This document shows positions 35,337 to 44,558 of a DNA stretch of 64,000 nt, piece by piece. A program made the position numbers and the translations under genes. The stretch is from J054 sp963850255 (lineage in GTDB: Bacteria; Pseudomonadota; Gammaproteobacteria; Steroidobacterales; GCA-2729495): assembly GCA_963850255.1 (NCBI GenBank), contig CAWKLL010000048.1, forward strand, positions 1 through 64,000. Direction: 5' to 3'. Positions within the stretch are counted from its first letter, which is position 1. Every line of letters begins with the position of its first letter. The notes beneath the pieces are model-generated. The model did no database searches. It was not told where the DNA came from and was given only the letters and a program-made list of their open reading frames with translations.

Positions 35337-36253
35337 TTGCCAATAGCCGCAGCGCCTGGTCGCGGCGCCTGCTGATCGGCCTGCCCTATCTGTGGCTGTC
35401 GCTGTTTTTTCTGCTGCCGTTTGCCATTGTAGTCAAGATCAGCCTGGCCGACGCGTTGATCGCGGTCCCGCCCTATACGCAATTGCTGGCCTGGGTCGAT
35501 GGTCAGCTGCAGTTCAGCGCCAGCCTGGAAAATTATCGTTTCCTGTTTACTGATCAGCTTTACGCGCTGGCTTATCTCAACTCGCTGAAAATTGCCTTGC
35601 TGTCGACGCTGATTTGCCTGCTGATCGGTTACCCCATGGCCTGGGCCATCGCGCGCGCCGATGCCTCCAGTCGCAACCTGTTACTGCTGTTGATTGTGAT
35701 TCCGTCCTGGACCTCTTTCCTGATTCGCGTCTATGCCTGGATGGGAATCCTCAGCAACACCGGTTACGTCAACAATCTGTTGCTTTGGCTCGGCCTGGTG
35801 AATGAGCCGGTGCAATTACTGCGTACCGACTTTGCCGTCTATCTGGGCATCGTTTATGTCTACCTGCCGTTTATGGTGCTGCCGCTGTATACCAACCTGG
35901 TCAAGCTGGACTGGCGCCTGGTGGAAGCCGCCAGCGATCTCGGCGCCACACCCTGGCAGAGTTTTCGGCAGGTCGTATTGCCGCTGAGTCGCGGCGGCAT
36001 TATCGCCGGTTGCATGCTGGTATTTATTCCGGCCACCGGTGAATTTGTGATCCCGGAATTGCTGGGTGGCGCCGATACCTTAATGATCGGCAAGGTCCTG
36101 TGGCAGGAGTTTTTCAACAATCGCGACTGGCCCATTGCCTCGGCCGTAGCCGTCCTGCTGCTGGTGATCCTGCTGCTGCCGATATTCATCTATTACCGGC
36201 ACCAGTCGCCGGTTAGCGGCGCCGTTGCTGTTACCACGGGCACCGGCCGATGA
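35333..36253 (+). CDS. potH: Polyamine ABC transporter permease (PotH-like)
   Basis: 306 residues with about six membrane helices. The EAA coupling motif is 'LVEAASDLGATPWQSFRQVVLP'. 'FLIRVYAWMGIL' and 'GEFVIPELLGGADTLMIGK' are typical of PotB/PotH. It pairs with the potI-like permease, whose start overlaps its stop. Confidence 0.94.
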   Translation: MIANSRSAWSRRLLIGLPYLWLSLFFLLPFAIVVKISLADALIAVPPYTQLLAWVDGQLQFSASLENYRFLFTDQLYALAYLNSLKIALLSTLICLLIGYPMAWAIARADASSRNLLLLLIVIPSWTSFLIRVYAWMGILSNTGYVNNLLLWLGLVNEPVQLLRTDFAVYLGIVYVYLPFMVLPLYTNLVKLDWRLVEAASDLGATPWQSFRQVVLPLSRGGIIAGCMLVFIPATGEFVIPELLGGADTLMIGKVLWQEFFNNRDWPIASAVAVLLLVILLLPIFIYYRHQSPVSGAVAVTTGTGR

Positions 36254-37062
36254 AGCCTAACCCGGCCTGGCTGCGCTATTGCCTTTGGGCGGGCCTGGCC
36301 TTTCTGTATTTGCCGATGCTGATCCTGGTGATCTATTCGTTCAATGAGTCACGCCTGGTGACGGTCTGGGCCGGGTTCTCTACCAAGTGGTATGGCGAAC
36401 TGTTGCGCGACCGGCAGATCATGAGCGCGGTGTGGATGAGTCTGCGCATCGCCGTGCTTGCCGCCAGCGCGGCGACGCTGCTGGGAACGCTGGCCGGCCT
36501 GGCGCTGGCTCGGCTGGGCTGGTTTCGCGGCCGCAATCTGTTCGGCGCGATGATTACCGCGCCGCTGGTTATGCCCGAGGTCATTACCGGTTTGTCATTG
36601 CTGTTGCTGTTTGTCGCCATGGCACAGCTGCTGGGTTGGCCGGCCGAGCGCGGTGCACTGACCATCTGGATCGCCCACGTGACCTTCTGTACGGCCTACG
36701 TCACCGTGGTGATCGCGGCCCGTTTGTCCGAGCTGGACGAGTCGCTGGAAGAGGCGGCCCAGGATCTCGGCGCCACGCCGCTGCGCGCCTTTTTCGGCGT
36801 GACCTTGCCGATCATCTCGCCGGCCCTGCTGGCCGGCTGGTTGCTGGCCTTTACGCTGTCTCTGGATGACCTGGTGATCGCCAGCTTTGTCACCGGGCCC
36901 GGCGCATCGACCCTGCCCATCGTGGTCTTTTCCAGCGTTCGCCTGGGCGTTAGTCCGAAAATTAATGCGCTGGCCACGATCCTTATCGGCCTGGTGCTGC
37001 TCGGCAGCTGCCTGGCCTGGTGGGTATCGCGGCGCCTGGCAAGCCGCCGGGCTGCTGTTTGA
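36250..37062 (+). CDS. potI: Polyamine ABC transporter permease (PotI-like)
   Basis: 270 residues with about six helices. EAA motif 'LEEAAQDLGATPLRAFFGVTLP', then 'LAFTLSLDDLVIASFVTGPG', the standard PotC/PotI block. 'LVTVWAGFSTKWYGEL' is near the N-terminus. It is the last gene of the eight-gene polyamine operon that begins at 28347. Confidence 0.94.
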   Translation: MKPNPAWLRYCLWAGLAFLYLPMLILVIYSFNESRLVTVWAGFSTKWYGELLRDRQIMSAVWMSLRIAVLAASAATLLGTLAGLALARLGWFRGRNLFGAMITAPLVMPEVITGLSLLLLFVAMAQLLGWPAERGALTIWIAHVTFCTAYVTVVIAARLSELDESLEEAAQDLGATPLRAFFGVTLPIISPALLAGWLLAFTLSLDDLVIASFVTGPGASTLPIVVFSSVRLGVSPKINALATILIGLVLLGSCLAWWVSRRLASRRAAV

Positions 37063-37165
37063 AGCGCGCGCTAACGCCAGGCTCAGCAAGTCCTGCTGGC
37101 CTGTCGAGCGCGGCGATGAAAGAATATCCTTTGTCCCTCGAATTGTCTGACCGGGAGTGCCCGCC

Positions 37166-37537
37166 ATGAGTTCTGTCACCAGCCTGCGAGCCAGCTGCGC
37201 CGTTGCCGCCCTGCTGCTGATTACAGCCTGCGCCAGTATTCACGAGTCAGAAGACTTCGAGCGGCATCGCAACAGTCAGCTGACCACGCCTTACGATCGG
37301 AATGACGTGTTCTATTTCGATGTGATCTTCAGTCCGGCAGTACCGGAGGATGACCCGGTGGCAGAACAGCGGCGCATGCTCTGGCTGGAAGGCTGGCTGG
37401 AAGCGCGCCAGCTATGCCAGGCCGGTTACGAGGTGAAAGATCGACGCGCCTTTGAGGCCCTGGAAGACAATCCCGGCCGTTACGACTTGCGCTATGTAGT
37501 GGGCTGCAAGTCCGAGCCACTGCCCGACAGCACTTAG
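37166..37537 (+). CDS. Small lipoprotein of unknown function
   Basis: 123 residues. The ATG at 37166 lies 10 bases behind GGGAG; the in-frame GTG at 37157 is too close to it. Lipobox 'LLITACASI'. The mature part is acidic and aromatic ('DVFYFDVIFSPAVPEDD', 'WLEGWLEARQLC', 'RYDLRYVVGC') with two cysteines that could bond. No family recognised. The next gene follows after 3 bases. Confidence 0.75.
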   Translation: MSSVTSLRASCAVAALLLITACASIHESEDFERHRNSQLTTPYDRNDVFYFDVIFSPAVPEDDPVAEQRRMLWLEGWLEARQLCQAGYEVKDRRAFEALEDNPGRYDLRYVVGCKSEPLPDST

Positions 37538-37540
37538 TCC

Positions 37541-38224
37541 ATGCTGATTCTCATCGGCGCAGGGCTGGTGCTGGCGCTGGTTTTTCTTCCCGGGCTATGG
37601 GTGCAGCGGGTGCTATCCAAGTATGCCAAGCCCGTCGACCGCTACCCGGGGACGGGTGGCGAACTGGCTCGCCATCTGCTCGACGAGCTCGGCCTGGCCG
37701 ATGTCAGAGTCGAAGTTACCGAACAGGGTGATCACTACGACCCTACTACCAGGGCCGTCCGGCTGACGCAGGAAAAATTTGTTGGCCGCTCGCTCACGGC
37801 CATTACCGTGGCGGCCCATGAAGTGGGTCACGCGCACCAGGACTCGCAGGGCTTTAAACCGCTGCGCTGGCGTTCGACGCTGGTGAAGCTGGCGGCACCT
37901 GCCCAGCGGGTGGGCGCCGGCATCCTGATGCTGGCGCCGCTAATCGGCATCGTCTCGCGTACGCCGCTGGTCGGCCTGTTGATGTTTCTCGGCGGTTTCC
38001 TCGCCATGGGCATGACCACGGTAATACACCTGGTGACTTTGCCGACGGAATTAGACGCCAGCTTCGCGCGCGCGCTGCCCTGGTTGCGCGAAGGCGGTTA
38101 CCTTAAGGATGGTGATGAACCGCATGCGCGCAAGTTGCTACGCGCCGCGGCACTGACCTACCTGTCCGCCTCGCTGATGAGCCTTTTAAACGTGGCGCGC
38201 TGGTGGACCATTCTGCGCCGTTAG
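37541..38224 (+). CDS. Zinc metallopeptidase, YugP family
   Basis: 227 residues. One N-terminal helix (1-22) then 'VLSKYAKPVDRYPGTGGELARHLLDE' and the zinc site 'TVAAHEVGHAHQD' (HExxH, about residue 92), two more helices ('GAGILMLAPLIGIVSRTPL', 'LMFLGGFLAMGMTTVIHLVT') and the third-ligand region 'PTELDASFARALPWL'. Membrane-embedded neutral peptidases of this family have unknown substrates. Its TAG overlaps the TAA of the convergent DUF192 gene. Confidence 0.9.
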   Translation: MLILIGAGLVLALVFLPGLWVQRVLSKYAKPVDRYPGTGGELARHLLDELGLADVRVEVTEQGDHYDPTTRAVRLTQEKFVGRSLTAITVAAHEVGHAHQDSQGFKPLRWRSTLVKLAAPAQRVGAGILMLAPLIGIVSRTPLVGLLMFLGGFLAMGMTTVIHLVTLPTELDASFARALPWLREGGYLKDGDEPHARKLLRAAALTYLSASLMSLLNVARWWTILRR

Positions 38225-38712
38225 GGGTATGCCGGTTGTTCGGCCAGCAGCAGGCGATTACCGGGTTCGAGTTGCCAGCGACGCGCGAAGCCCGCGTTTA
38301 ACTCCAGCACCTGGGTCACGTCCGTGGTGCTGCTGACGCGTCGTGTTGATAAGGGCGTGGTGTTGGCGGCGATGTTGATGATCCTTCCGTCGGCATCGAT
38401 AAACAGCATGTCCAGCGGAATCAGTGTGTTTTTCATCCACATGTTGATTTGCACAGCTTGCGGATAGCGAAACAGCATGCCCTCGAATTCGTCCATGCGT
38501 TCTACAAACATCAGCCCTTGACGCTGCTGCGCCGGCGCATCGGCAAACAGGCTGTGAATATGCAGGCAGCGCAGGCTCGCTGCTTCGAGTATCAGGCTGC
38601 CGCGTGGAAACTTCTCCACCAGCTCGGCGGGTTCTATGGCCGATGCCACCATGGGCACGCAGGCCAGCAATCCCGCAGCCAGGCGCGCTGACCAGGACCG
38701 CTTACTCATCAT
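38221..38712 (-). CDS. DUF192 family secreted protein
   Basis: About 163 residues; ATG at 38712 or 38709. Signal peptide (LAAGLLACVPMVASA). DUF192 core: 'QQRQGLMFVERMDEFEGMLFRY', 'MWMKNTLIPLDMLFIDADGRI' and 'VLELNAGFARRWQLEPGNRL', all with conserved family wording. Function unestablished. Slight overlap with the end of the gene upstream on the same strand. Confidence 0.9.
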   Translation of the reverse strand: MMSKRSWSARLAAGLLACVPMVASAIEPAELVEKFPRGSLILEAASLRCLHIHSLFADAPAQQRQGLMFVERMDEFEGMLFRYPQAVQINMWMKNTLIPLDMLFIDADGRIINIAANTTPLSTRRVSSTTDVTQVLELNAGFARRWQLEPGNRLLLAEQPAYP

Positions 38713-39352
38713 CAATGCTCAGCCGCCCGGAGAAGCTGAATTCAGCGGGGGTGACCGAGCCCGGTCCGCTAACGGCGGCCAGCGCTCCGGCACAATAAAA
38801 TTCTCCGACCAGGTTGTACTCACGCTGGCTGGCACTGCCCAGCACCCGGATGCGGCTCAGGGTCGTCCAGCAACGCTCGCCGATGCCGGAGTTATAAAAG
38901 CGGTCCTGCTGTTCATCGATAATGGTCAGATTTACCGGCACTTCGCGTCCCAGCGCCTGGTCGGGTGTGGCATCGATGCCGAGCACAAACAGCAGCGCCT
39001 GTTGCGGATCACTGGCGGCAAACAATAAACGCATGCCGGCTCCATCGGGCCGCAGCATCCCGTCGCATTGCAGCGCGCGACCCTGCCAGTCGATCTCGCG
39101 TTGCAGGTCGCCATACAGTTTGCCGCGCAGAAAACCATCTTCCAGCAAGATGCAGGACGACAGGCTGGCAGGCCGCAGACCACCGGCGCCGCTGCCGGCT
39201 TCGGCGCGCAGATCGGGCGCGTTGTAGGCTAGCCAGCTCGCCAGTGCAGCCACCGTCATCACGCCGAGTCCGGCGCTGATGCTCGCGACCAGACGAGTGG
39301 CGGGATGGCGGGAATCGAATTGTGGCTCGGCGGGCAACACGGCCGCGAGCAT
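38702..39352 (-). CDS. Single-pass membrane protein of unknown function
   Basis: 216 residues from the Met at 39352 (a longer start at 39406 exists). A membrane helix at about 25-45 ('ISAGLGVMTVAALASWLAYN') is followed by a periplasmic part with four cysteines in separate strands ('LSSCILLEDG', 'ALQCDGML', 'GERCWTTL', 'EFYCAGAL'), enough for two disulfides. No domain recognised. Divergent from the alkyltransferase gene. Confidence 0.65.
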   Translation of the reverse strand: MLAAVLPAEPQFDSRHPATRLVASISAGLGVMTVAALASWLAYNAPDLRAEAGSGAGGLRPASLSSCILLEDGFLRGKLYGDLQREIDWQGRALQCDGMLRPDGAGMRLLFAASDPQQALLFVLGIDATPDQALGREVPVNLTIIDEQQDRFYNSGIGERCWTTLSRIRVLGSASQREYNLVGEFYCAGALAAVSGPGSVTPAEFSFSGRLSIDDE

Positions 39353-39435
39353 ACCGCAGCCGCTGCCGGCTTGCGCCGCAGGAGTCGCAGCGCGATGATC
39401 AGGCACGCGTTCGCAAGCACTGCAGGAGTCCCGGC

Positions 39436-39927
39436 ATGCGTGAGACTTTGACCTACGATTTTGTGGCCACGCCGCTGGGCGAATGTCTGCTGGCGCGTTC
39501 CGACGCAGGTATTTGTCACCTGGAATTCACCGACGACGATGAGGTCGCCGCGCTGGCGACCTTGGCCGAGCGCTGGCCGCAGGCTTTACTGCAGCAGCGC
39601 GCTGAGCGAGAGCTGTCGACGGACCCGTTTGCTGGCGGGCCTGCGGCGCCGCGCCTGGACCTGCGCGGTACTCAATTTCAACTTGAGGTCTGGCAGGCGC
39701 TACGCGAAATTCCTCCCGGCGTCACGCTGACCTACGGTGAGCTGGCGCGGTCGCTCGGTCGACCCGGCAGTGCCCGCGCGGTGGCCTCCGCCGTGGCCAG
39801 CAACCGGATTGCCGGGCTGGTGCCCTGTCATCGCGTGGTCGCAGCCGGCGGCGGGCTTGGCGGGTTTCGCTGGGGTCCGGCGCGAAAAGCCCAATGGTTG
39901 TCCCTTGAGGCCAGCCTGGCTGCCTGA
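39436..39927 (+). CDS. ogt: Methylated-DNA--protein-cysteine methyltransferase
   Basis: 163 residues from an ATG behind CAGGAG. Suicidal repair of O6-alkylguanine: the acceptor Cys is in 'GLVPCHRVVAAGG', the DNA-binding helix in 'GELARSLGRPGSARAVASAVASN' (the SARAV variant), then 'LGGFRWGPARKAQWLSLE'. The length matches Ogt or the C-terminal domain of Ada; no Ada N-terminus is present. It stands alone. Confidence 0.93.
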   Translation: MRETLTYDFVATPLGECLLARSDAGICHLEFTDDDEVAALATLAERWPQALLQQRAERELSTDPFAGGPAAPRLDLRGTQFQLEVWQALREIPPGVTLTYGELARSLGRPGSARAVASAVASNRIAGLVPCHRVVAAGGGLGGFRWGPARKAQWLSLEASLAA

Positions 39928-40070
39928 TTTGTCATAATTGGTCTTTTTCGACCATATTCGGAAGCGCAAGCAGCGAAGCCGACAAACTGTGATGGTGCAC
40001 AACCCGCGCCGGACCCGCTCCACCTAGGATTCCCAGGTGCGCCCATGGGCATGGGCGTGGGGATTGGGTT

Positions 40071-41276
40071 GTGACCTCCGGATCGGGCAACAATATGCTG
40101 GCTCGCATTGCAGATCATCGCCAGGCAGGCTTTCGCTGGCTTAAATTCGCGCCGCTAGACGAGCGCGAGTTTCTGCAGTTCTATGCCGAGGAGAATTCCC
40201 ATCGCGCGAGACTGATTTGCGCCCTGGCGCTGGCCACGGTGCTGGTGCTGATCGGCGTACGCATCGCCGCCCAGGGTTCGCTGGTGATGATGGCCTTTGA
40301 ATCCATAGTCATGGTGCCGATCCTGGCAGCTACCTTATATTTCTCCCGTACACCGGAAAACTATCGTCTCTATCAGTTCCTGCTCGCCGGCAGTGCCGTG
40401 CTGGTTGGCCTGATGATTAACTCTGTGGTGACCCGCGCAACCCTGCTCGGCATGCCCTATTACTTCAGCGCCACCATTGCATGGCTTTTTATCACCTGGC
40501 TGATTCTCGGCCTGACCATGCGCGCGGCCGCACTAACGGCTGCAGCCATTTCTATGAGTTATGTCTGGGGACTGTTCCATTGGAGCATTCAGGCCACGGA
40601 AGCCTTCTTTGAAATGGCGATGCTGGGCGTTGTTAACGTGATCGGCGGCTTCTGCTGCTACCAACTTGAATACACCGTGCGTCGATCGTTTAAGGAGTCG
40701 CAGGCGCTCAGTCAGTTGGCTGAGCAGGATGGCCTGACCGGACTGCATAATCGGCGCAGCTTTGACCAGCACCTGGACCGGCTGTGGCGACAGTCGCGCC
40801 GCGAAGAAACCCAATTGACCTTGCTGCTGATCGATATCGATCACTTTAAGGCCTACAACGATGCCTACGGTCATCAGGCCGGCGACGATGCGCTCAAGCG
40901 GGTCGCCCAGGTCATCAGCCTCGCCGCCCAACGACCGCTGGATATTGCCGCGCGTTACGGCGGTGAAGAGTTTGCCCTGTTGCTATACGGTCCCGCCGGC
41001 GAGACGGGTAATCAGCTGCCCGACCGGATGCGCGAAGATATTCAGGCGCTGAAGATCCCGCACAAGTCGTCATCCACTGCGCCCTATCTCACCGTCAGCA
41101 TTGGCGTAAGCGTGATGTTGCCGAATGCCGAGCGCAGCCAGGCCGGCGCGCTGCAAATGGCCGACGAGGCGCTATACCAGGCCAAGGAAGAGGGCCGAAA
41201 TCGTGTCGTATGGCGCGAGTCGCAGCACGCGACCTTCCAGACCGGACGCTTTCGTATTGCCCGCCAGGCGAGCTAA
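40071..41276 (+). CDS. Membrane diguanylate cyclase (GGDEF domain)
   Basis: 401 residues from a GTG (ATG at 40095 possible). About six membrane helices between 45 and 200 form a sensor or anchor of a type I cannot name. A GGDEF domain starts at 'LAEQDGLTGLHNRRSFDQHL' and contains 'LIDIDHFKAYNDAYGHQAGDD' (Mg/GTP site) and active site GGEEF (297-301). Upstream by five residues is RPLD, a canonical RxxD inhibitory site, so c-di-GMP feedback is expected. It makes c-di-GMP. Confidence 0.93.
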   Translation: MTSGSGNNMLARIADHRQAGFRWLKFAPLDEREFLQFYAEENSHRARLICALALATVLVLIGVRIAAQGSLVMMAFESIVMVPILAATLYFSRTPENYRLYQFLLAGSAVLVGLMINSVVTRATLLGMPYYFSATIAWLFITWLILGLTMRAAALTAAAISMSYVWGLFHWSIQATEAFFEMAMLGVVNVIGGFCCYQLEYTVRRSFKESQALSQLAEQDGLTGLHNRRSFDQHLDRLWRQSRREETQLTLLLIDIDHFKAYNDAYGHQAGDDALKRVAQVISLAAQRPLDIAARYGGEEFALLLYGPAGETGNQLPDRMREDIQALKIPHKSSSTAPYLTVSIGVSVMLPNAERSQAGALQMADEALYQAKEEGRNRVVWRESQHATFQTGRFRIARQAS

Positions 41277-41283
41277 AGCGTCA

Positions 41284-41703
41284 CTACCAGTGCCCGCTAT
41301 TCGGCATTGATGCCCAGGGTTCGGCAGCCGGCAAGGCCTCACCGGCCTGTAGCAACTCTATGGAGATATTGTCCGGCGAGCGCACGAAGGCCATCTTGCC
41401 GTCGCGCGGCGGTCGGTTAATGGTTACGCCCTTGTCCATCAGCTGCTGGCACAAAGCGTAGATATCTTCGGTCTGATAAGCCAGGTGTCCGAAGTTTCGG
41501 CCTTCGTCGTATTCCTCCGGATCCCAGTTATGAGTCAACTCTACGCAGGCATCCTCATTGCCGGGGGCCGCCAGGAACACCAGCGTGAAACGGCCGGCCT
41601 CATTTTCATAGCGATGTAGTTCTTTCAAACCCAGCTTGTTGCAGTAAAAATCCAGCGACTGGTCGATATCGCTGACGCGCACCATGGTGTGCAGGTATTT
41701 CAT
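41284..41703 (-). CDS. Lactoylglutathione lyase-like VOC protein
   Basis: 139 residues. 'YLHTMVRVSDIDQSLDFYCNKLGL' is the glyoxalase I opening (His ligand), 'CVELTHNWDPEEYDEGRNFGHLAY' includes a Glu and the second His, and 'SPDNISIELLQAGEAL' the last Glu. These match GloA of Gammaproteobacteria closely, so detoxification of methylglyoxal-glutathione adducts is likely; a longer annotated frame is not needed. Confidence 0.88.
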   Translation of the reverse strand: MKYLHTMVRVSDIDQSLDFYCNKLGLKELHRYENEAGRFTLVFLAAPGNEDACVELTHNWDPEEYDEGRNFGHLAYQTEDIYALCQQLMDKGVTINRPPRDGKMAFVRSPDNISIELLQAGEALPAAEPWASMPNSGHW

Positions 41704-41831
41704 CGTTGTTTGCTCCAGCCCGTTCACGGGCGCTGCTTGCATCGGGCGTTGTCGTGGGTAAAGCTAATCGCCGTCGTCACCCGCGGCAAGCGGAGTTTTT
41801 CCGCGCCGGGACTATCCGCCGGAGTCAGCCC

Positions 41832-42758
41832 ATGCTCGCCAATGACCGGGCCATCATCTACGTGCCGGGCATGAAGCCCAAGCCACCGCCCGAGATTCAT
41901 CGCGCGCGCTTGTGGCAGGCCTTGCTGGAAGGCCTGCGCCGCACGCGCCCGCAAGTCGCTGAGTTGATCGCGGCGCAGCCGGAAAGTTTCAAGCTGGCCG
42001 CCTGGGCACCGTTGTTCTATCCGGAGGCCAGTGATCCGGCCGTGGATGTGCCCGGCCTCGAGCGCCTGATGGCGCTGTCGGGCCCGGAGCCGCGCGATCT
42101 GGAAGAGGCCCGTCACTGGCACAAGGCGCTGACCCGGATCATTTACCTGATTTCTGACCGCATGCCGTTTTTGATTGACTGGGTGGCTACTGATCAGCTC
42201 AAGGCCAATCTGCACGATAGTCTGCGTTATCTGAGCAATGATGGAGGCGTCGCCGAGCGCATTCGTGCGGAGGTCGCCGCCAGCATTGAAAGTGCGTTTC
42301 ATGCCGGCCAACGCATCCTGCTGATTGCGCATAGCCTCGGCTCGGTTATTGCCTGGGATGTATTGTGGGAATTGAGCCGCCGTCGGCAAAGTCCCGTGCG
42401 CATCGATCAATTGCTAACTATCGGCAGTCCGCTGGGCCTGAATTTCATGCGCCATCGACTGCTCAGTGCCGGTGAGACCGGGGCGCAGCGCTACCCGGAC
42501 AATATTCGCCGCTGGTACAACCTGTCGGCAGTCGGCGAACTAACGGCCCTGGACCGGACTTTCGCCGATGACTATCGGCCGATGCTTGATCATGACCTGG
42601 TGCAAAGCATTACCGACCATATCGATCTGATGAATTACTTCCGCGGCCCGGACGGGCTCAACGTGCACAAATGTTACGGCTACATGATCAATCCGCGCAC
42701 CGCGACGGTGGTCGCCGATTGGTGGCAGGAAGGCGATTCGGCGGCTGCGCGCGCTTGA
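41832..42758 (+). CDS. Alpha/beta-hydrolase fold protein
   Basis: 308 residues from the ATG at 41832; the frame is open further upstream (41706) but that part overlaps the promoter of the divergent glyoxalase gene. 'MLANDRAIIYVPGMKPKPPPEIH' is a first-strand/oxyanion start, and the nucleophile elbow is 'LLIAHSLGSVIAWDVL' (AHSLGS, Ser in GxSxG-like form). 'LTIGSPLGLNF' and the Asp/His pair 'DHIDLMNYF' resemble lipase/PGAP1-like proteins that lack a signal peptide. Cytosolic esterase of unknown substrate. Confidence 0.75.
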   Translation: MLANDRAIIYVPGMKPKPPPEIHRARLWQALLEGLRRTRPQVAELIAAQPESFKLAAWAPLFYPEASDPAVDVPGLERLMALSGPEPRDLEEARHWHKALTRIIYLISDRMPFLIDWVATDQLKANLHDSLRYLSNDGGVAERIRAEVAASIESAFHAGQRILLIAHSLGSVIAWDVLWELSRRRQSPVRIDQLLTIGSPLGLNFMRHRLLSAGETGAQRYPDNIRRWYNLSAVGELTALDRTFADDYRPMLDHDLVQSITDHIDLMNYFRGPDGLNVHKCYGYMINPRTATVVADWWQEGDSAAARA

Positions 42759-42759
42759 G

Positions 42760-44205
42760 CTAGTCGCCCTGGGCGAGAATACGTACATCAATGCGTCGAT
42801 TGCGCGCGCGACCTTCGGCGGTCATGTTGTTGGCGACCGGCCGCGTATCGCCGAAGCCTTCGGCGCGTACGCGAAAGGCCTGAATACCCAGTTGCGTGGT
42901 CAAATAGTCAGCCACGGCCTGGGCGCGTTCTTTAGACAGGCGCAAATTGGTACGCGCACTGCCGGAGGTGTCAGTGTGTCCCTCGACAATCATTTGGCTG
43001 CGCGGAAAAATATTCGCCGCCTCACCCAGTCGCTCGAGCAGCGCCACCGCGTCCGCTTCCAGCGTGGTGGAGCCACTGCGAAAACTCAATCCCAGCATGC
43101 GCAGGATCAAGGTGTCGCCGTCGCGGAGCACCAGCGCTTCTTCCGGTGTGTATAGCGCGCTGACGCTGGCAAACTGTTCGCGCACCCGCGCCTGCGCCTC
43201 CATACGCCGGATCAGGTCGCTGCGTTCGGCATTGGCGCCGCCCAGTTGTTCGTCGAGTTCGCGCATTTCCTCTTCCAGGCCGACGACCTGGCGCCGGCTC
43301 TCGGCCAGGTCCTGCTCGAGGTTGGGAATGCGCGACAGTTCGTCGCGCAGCGCATTTTCCACAGCCCCATAGCCGGCGCTGAAGTCAGCCGGCTTGCCCG
43401 CCAGCGTTGCCAGGTTAGACAGCGGTGACTCCCAATCCAGAATGACGTCTTCAAGGGTCACTTCCTTGCTGCGCAGGCGCTCGCCAACGGCAGCAATGCT
43501 AATGCCATGGCGCGCCTGCTGAGCGGCCATGCCGGCCAGGCTGATGGCTTCATCCAGCGTGTAGCGGTCCAGTTCGATGGCGGTTTCGGCCTCCAGCAGC
43601 AGGCCGCGGGCAGCGGCCAGCGTACGTGGCGCCTGTCGCTCGGCCTTGGCCGTATCTGCATCAGCCAGCGCGCTGCGGGCTTTTCCCAGCACGCGCGCCT
43701 TGATGGCATTCAACTCGGCCAGCCGGAAGGCCGAGTTGGCCTCATCGCCACGCTGCCGGGCTTTTTTCAGGTCCTCCTTCTCCAGCGCCTTTACCGCCTC
43801 GCTGAACAGTTGCTCGGCGCGCGTCCAGTCAGAAGAAGACAGGCGAAAGGCTTCAGCGCTATTAGCGTCGCCGCGCGCCTGGATTACCGGTTCGAACTCG
43901 ACCGCCGCCACTTGCGCTGTGGCCAACGCCGCCCGGAACGATTCGCTGGCCTGGCCGAGGCGTTTGATTACCCGCTCTGCGTTCACGCCGTTGGCGGCAT
44001 CCGCGCGGGCGCGTTCCAGCGACTGCACCCCGTCCAGATAATCACGCGGTGCCAGCAGTGCGGCATCGGCGGTTTCGCTGCGACTGCGTAGATCCTCGAC
44101 GGGCGCGAAAACTTTGGCAGCGCCGTCCTGCGCCAGCAGTGATGTCTGCCATAACAGAAGCAGAAAAAAGCTGAAGCTCGGTGCTAAGTAGCGGGTGTCG
44201 TTCAA
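42760..44205 (-). CDS. OmpA-family peptidoglycan-binding protein with coiled-coil/DUF4398-like region
   Basis: About 481 residues. A TTG at 44205 sits 7 bases behind GGAG and leads straight into a signal peptide (FSFFLLLLWQTSLLA); TTG at 44217 is less well placed. Residues 25-230 are repeated Ala/Glu-rich helices as in DUF4398 lipoproteins; 290-330 are coiled coil. The OmpA C-terminal domain ends it: 'IVEGHTDTSGSARTNLRLSKERAQAVADYL' and 'GFGDTRPVANNMTAEGRARNRRIDV', with the Asp and Arg that hold diaminopimelate. It should tie the outer envelope to peptidoglycan. Confidence 0.88.
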   Translation of the reverse strand: MNDTRYLAPSFSFFLLLLWQTSLLAQDGAAKVFAPVEDLRSRSETADAALLAPRDYLDGVQSLERARADAANGVNAERVIKRLGQASESFRAALATAQVAAVEFEPVIQARGDANSAEAFRLSSSDWTRAEQLFSEAVKALEKEDLKKARQRGDEANSAFRLAELNAIKARVLGKARSALADADTAKAERQAPRTLAAARGLLLEAETAIELDRYTLDEAISLAGMAAQQARHGISIAAVGERLRSKEVTLEDVILDWESPLSNLATLAGKPADFSAGYGAVENALRDELSRIPNLEQDLAESRRQVVGLEEEMRELDEQLGGANAERSDLIRRMEAQARVREQFASVSALYTPEEALVLRDGDTLILRMLGLSFRSGSTTLEADAVALLERLGEAANIFPRSQMIVEGHTDTSGSARTNLRLSKERAQAVADYLTTQLGIQAFRVRAEGFGDTRPVANNMTAEGRARNRRIDVRILAQGD

Positions 44206-44303
44206 AAAAGTCTCCAAAACGGCCGTTGGGCAGGCGTCCTTAGTGTGCCAATTATGTGCAGTGCTTCACAGACTCTTCGCGCCGGCAAAAGTAGGGTTTG
44301 TCC

Positions 44304-44501
44304 ATGCGCGCAAAGTTCTACACACGGTTTTTGCTGCGTTCCGACGAACAGGGTTATGCGGACGAGTATAGCGGTGTGGTCGAAGTGAATGGCGGTGTAG
44401 AGCAGGTGCTGGATCCACAGGAGATTGAGACCCTGCTGGCGCAAAATTTTGAAATCGAGGCCGACAACGTCGAATTGTTGAACTGGTCGCGATTGCACTG
44501 A
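44304..44501 (+). CDS. Small conserved-looking acidic protein
   Basis: 65 residues from an ATG. Compact strand-rich sequence ('KFYTRFLLRSDEQGYADEYSG', 'IETLLAQNFEIEADNVELLNW'), no cysteine, no signal peptide, no domain I know. It is followed by a perfect hairpin and then a textbook terminator, so it is a single-gene transcript. Function unknown. Confidence 0.6.
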   Translation: MRAKFYTRFLLRSDEQGYADEYSGVVEVNGGVEQVLDPQEIETLLAQNFEIEADNVELLNWSRLH

Positions 44502-44517
44502 CAGATTTCTGGCTTCG

Positions 44518-44538
44518 CAGGTCGCCCCTGGCGACCTG
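44518..44538 (+). other. Perfect inverted repeat behind the small gene
   Basis: CAGGTCGCC, a 3-base loop, then GGCGACCTG: nine paired bases with no T-run. It lies 17 bases behind the stop at 44501 and 21 bases before the terminator stem. It may protect the mRNA 3' end or act as a pause site; a chance repeat is possible. Confidence 0.4.
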
Positions 44539-44558
44539 AACAATCTTCCCCCTGTATT

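Noticed and set aside
39940..39965. Hairpin TGGTC-TTTTTC-GACCA behind ogt as a terminator
   Set aside because: Five pairs only, and no T-run follows the stem.
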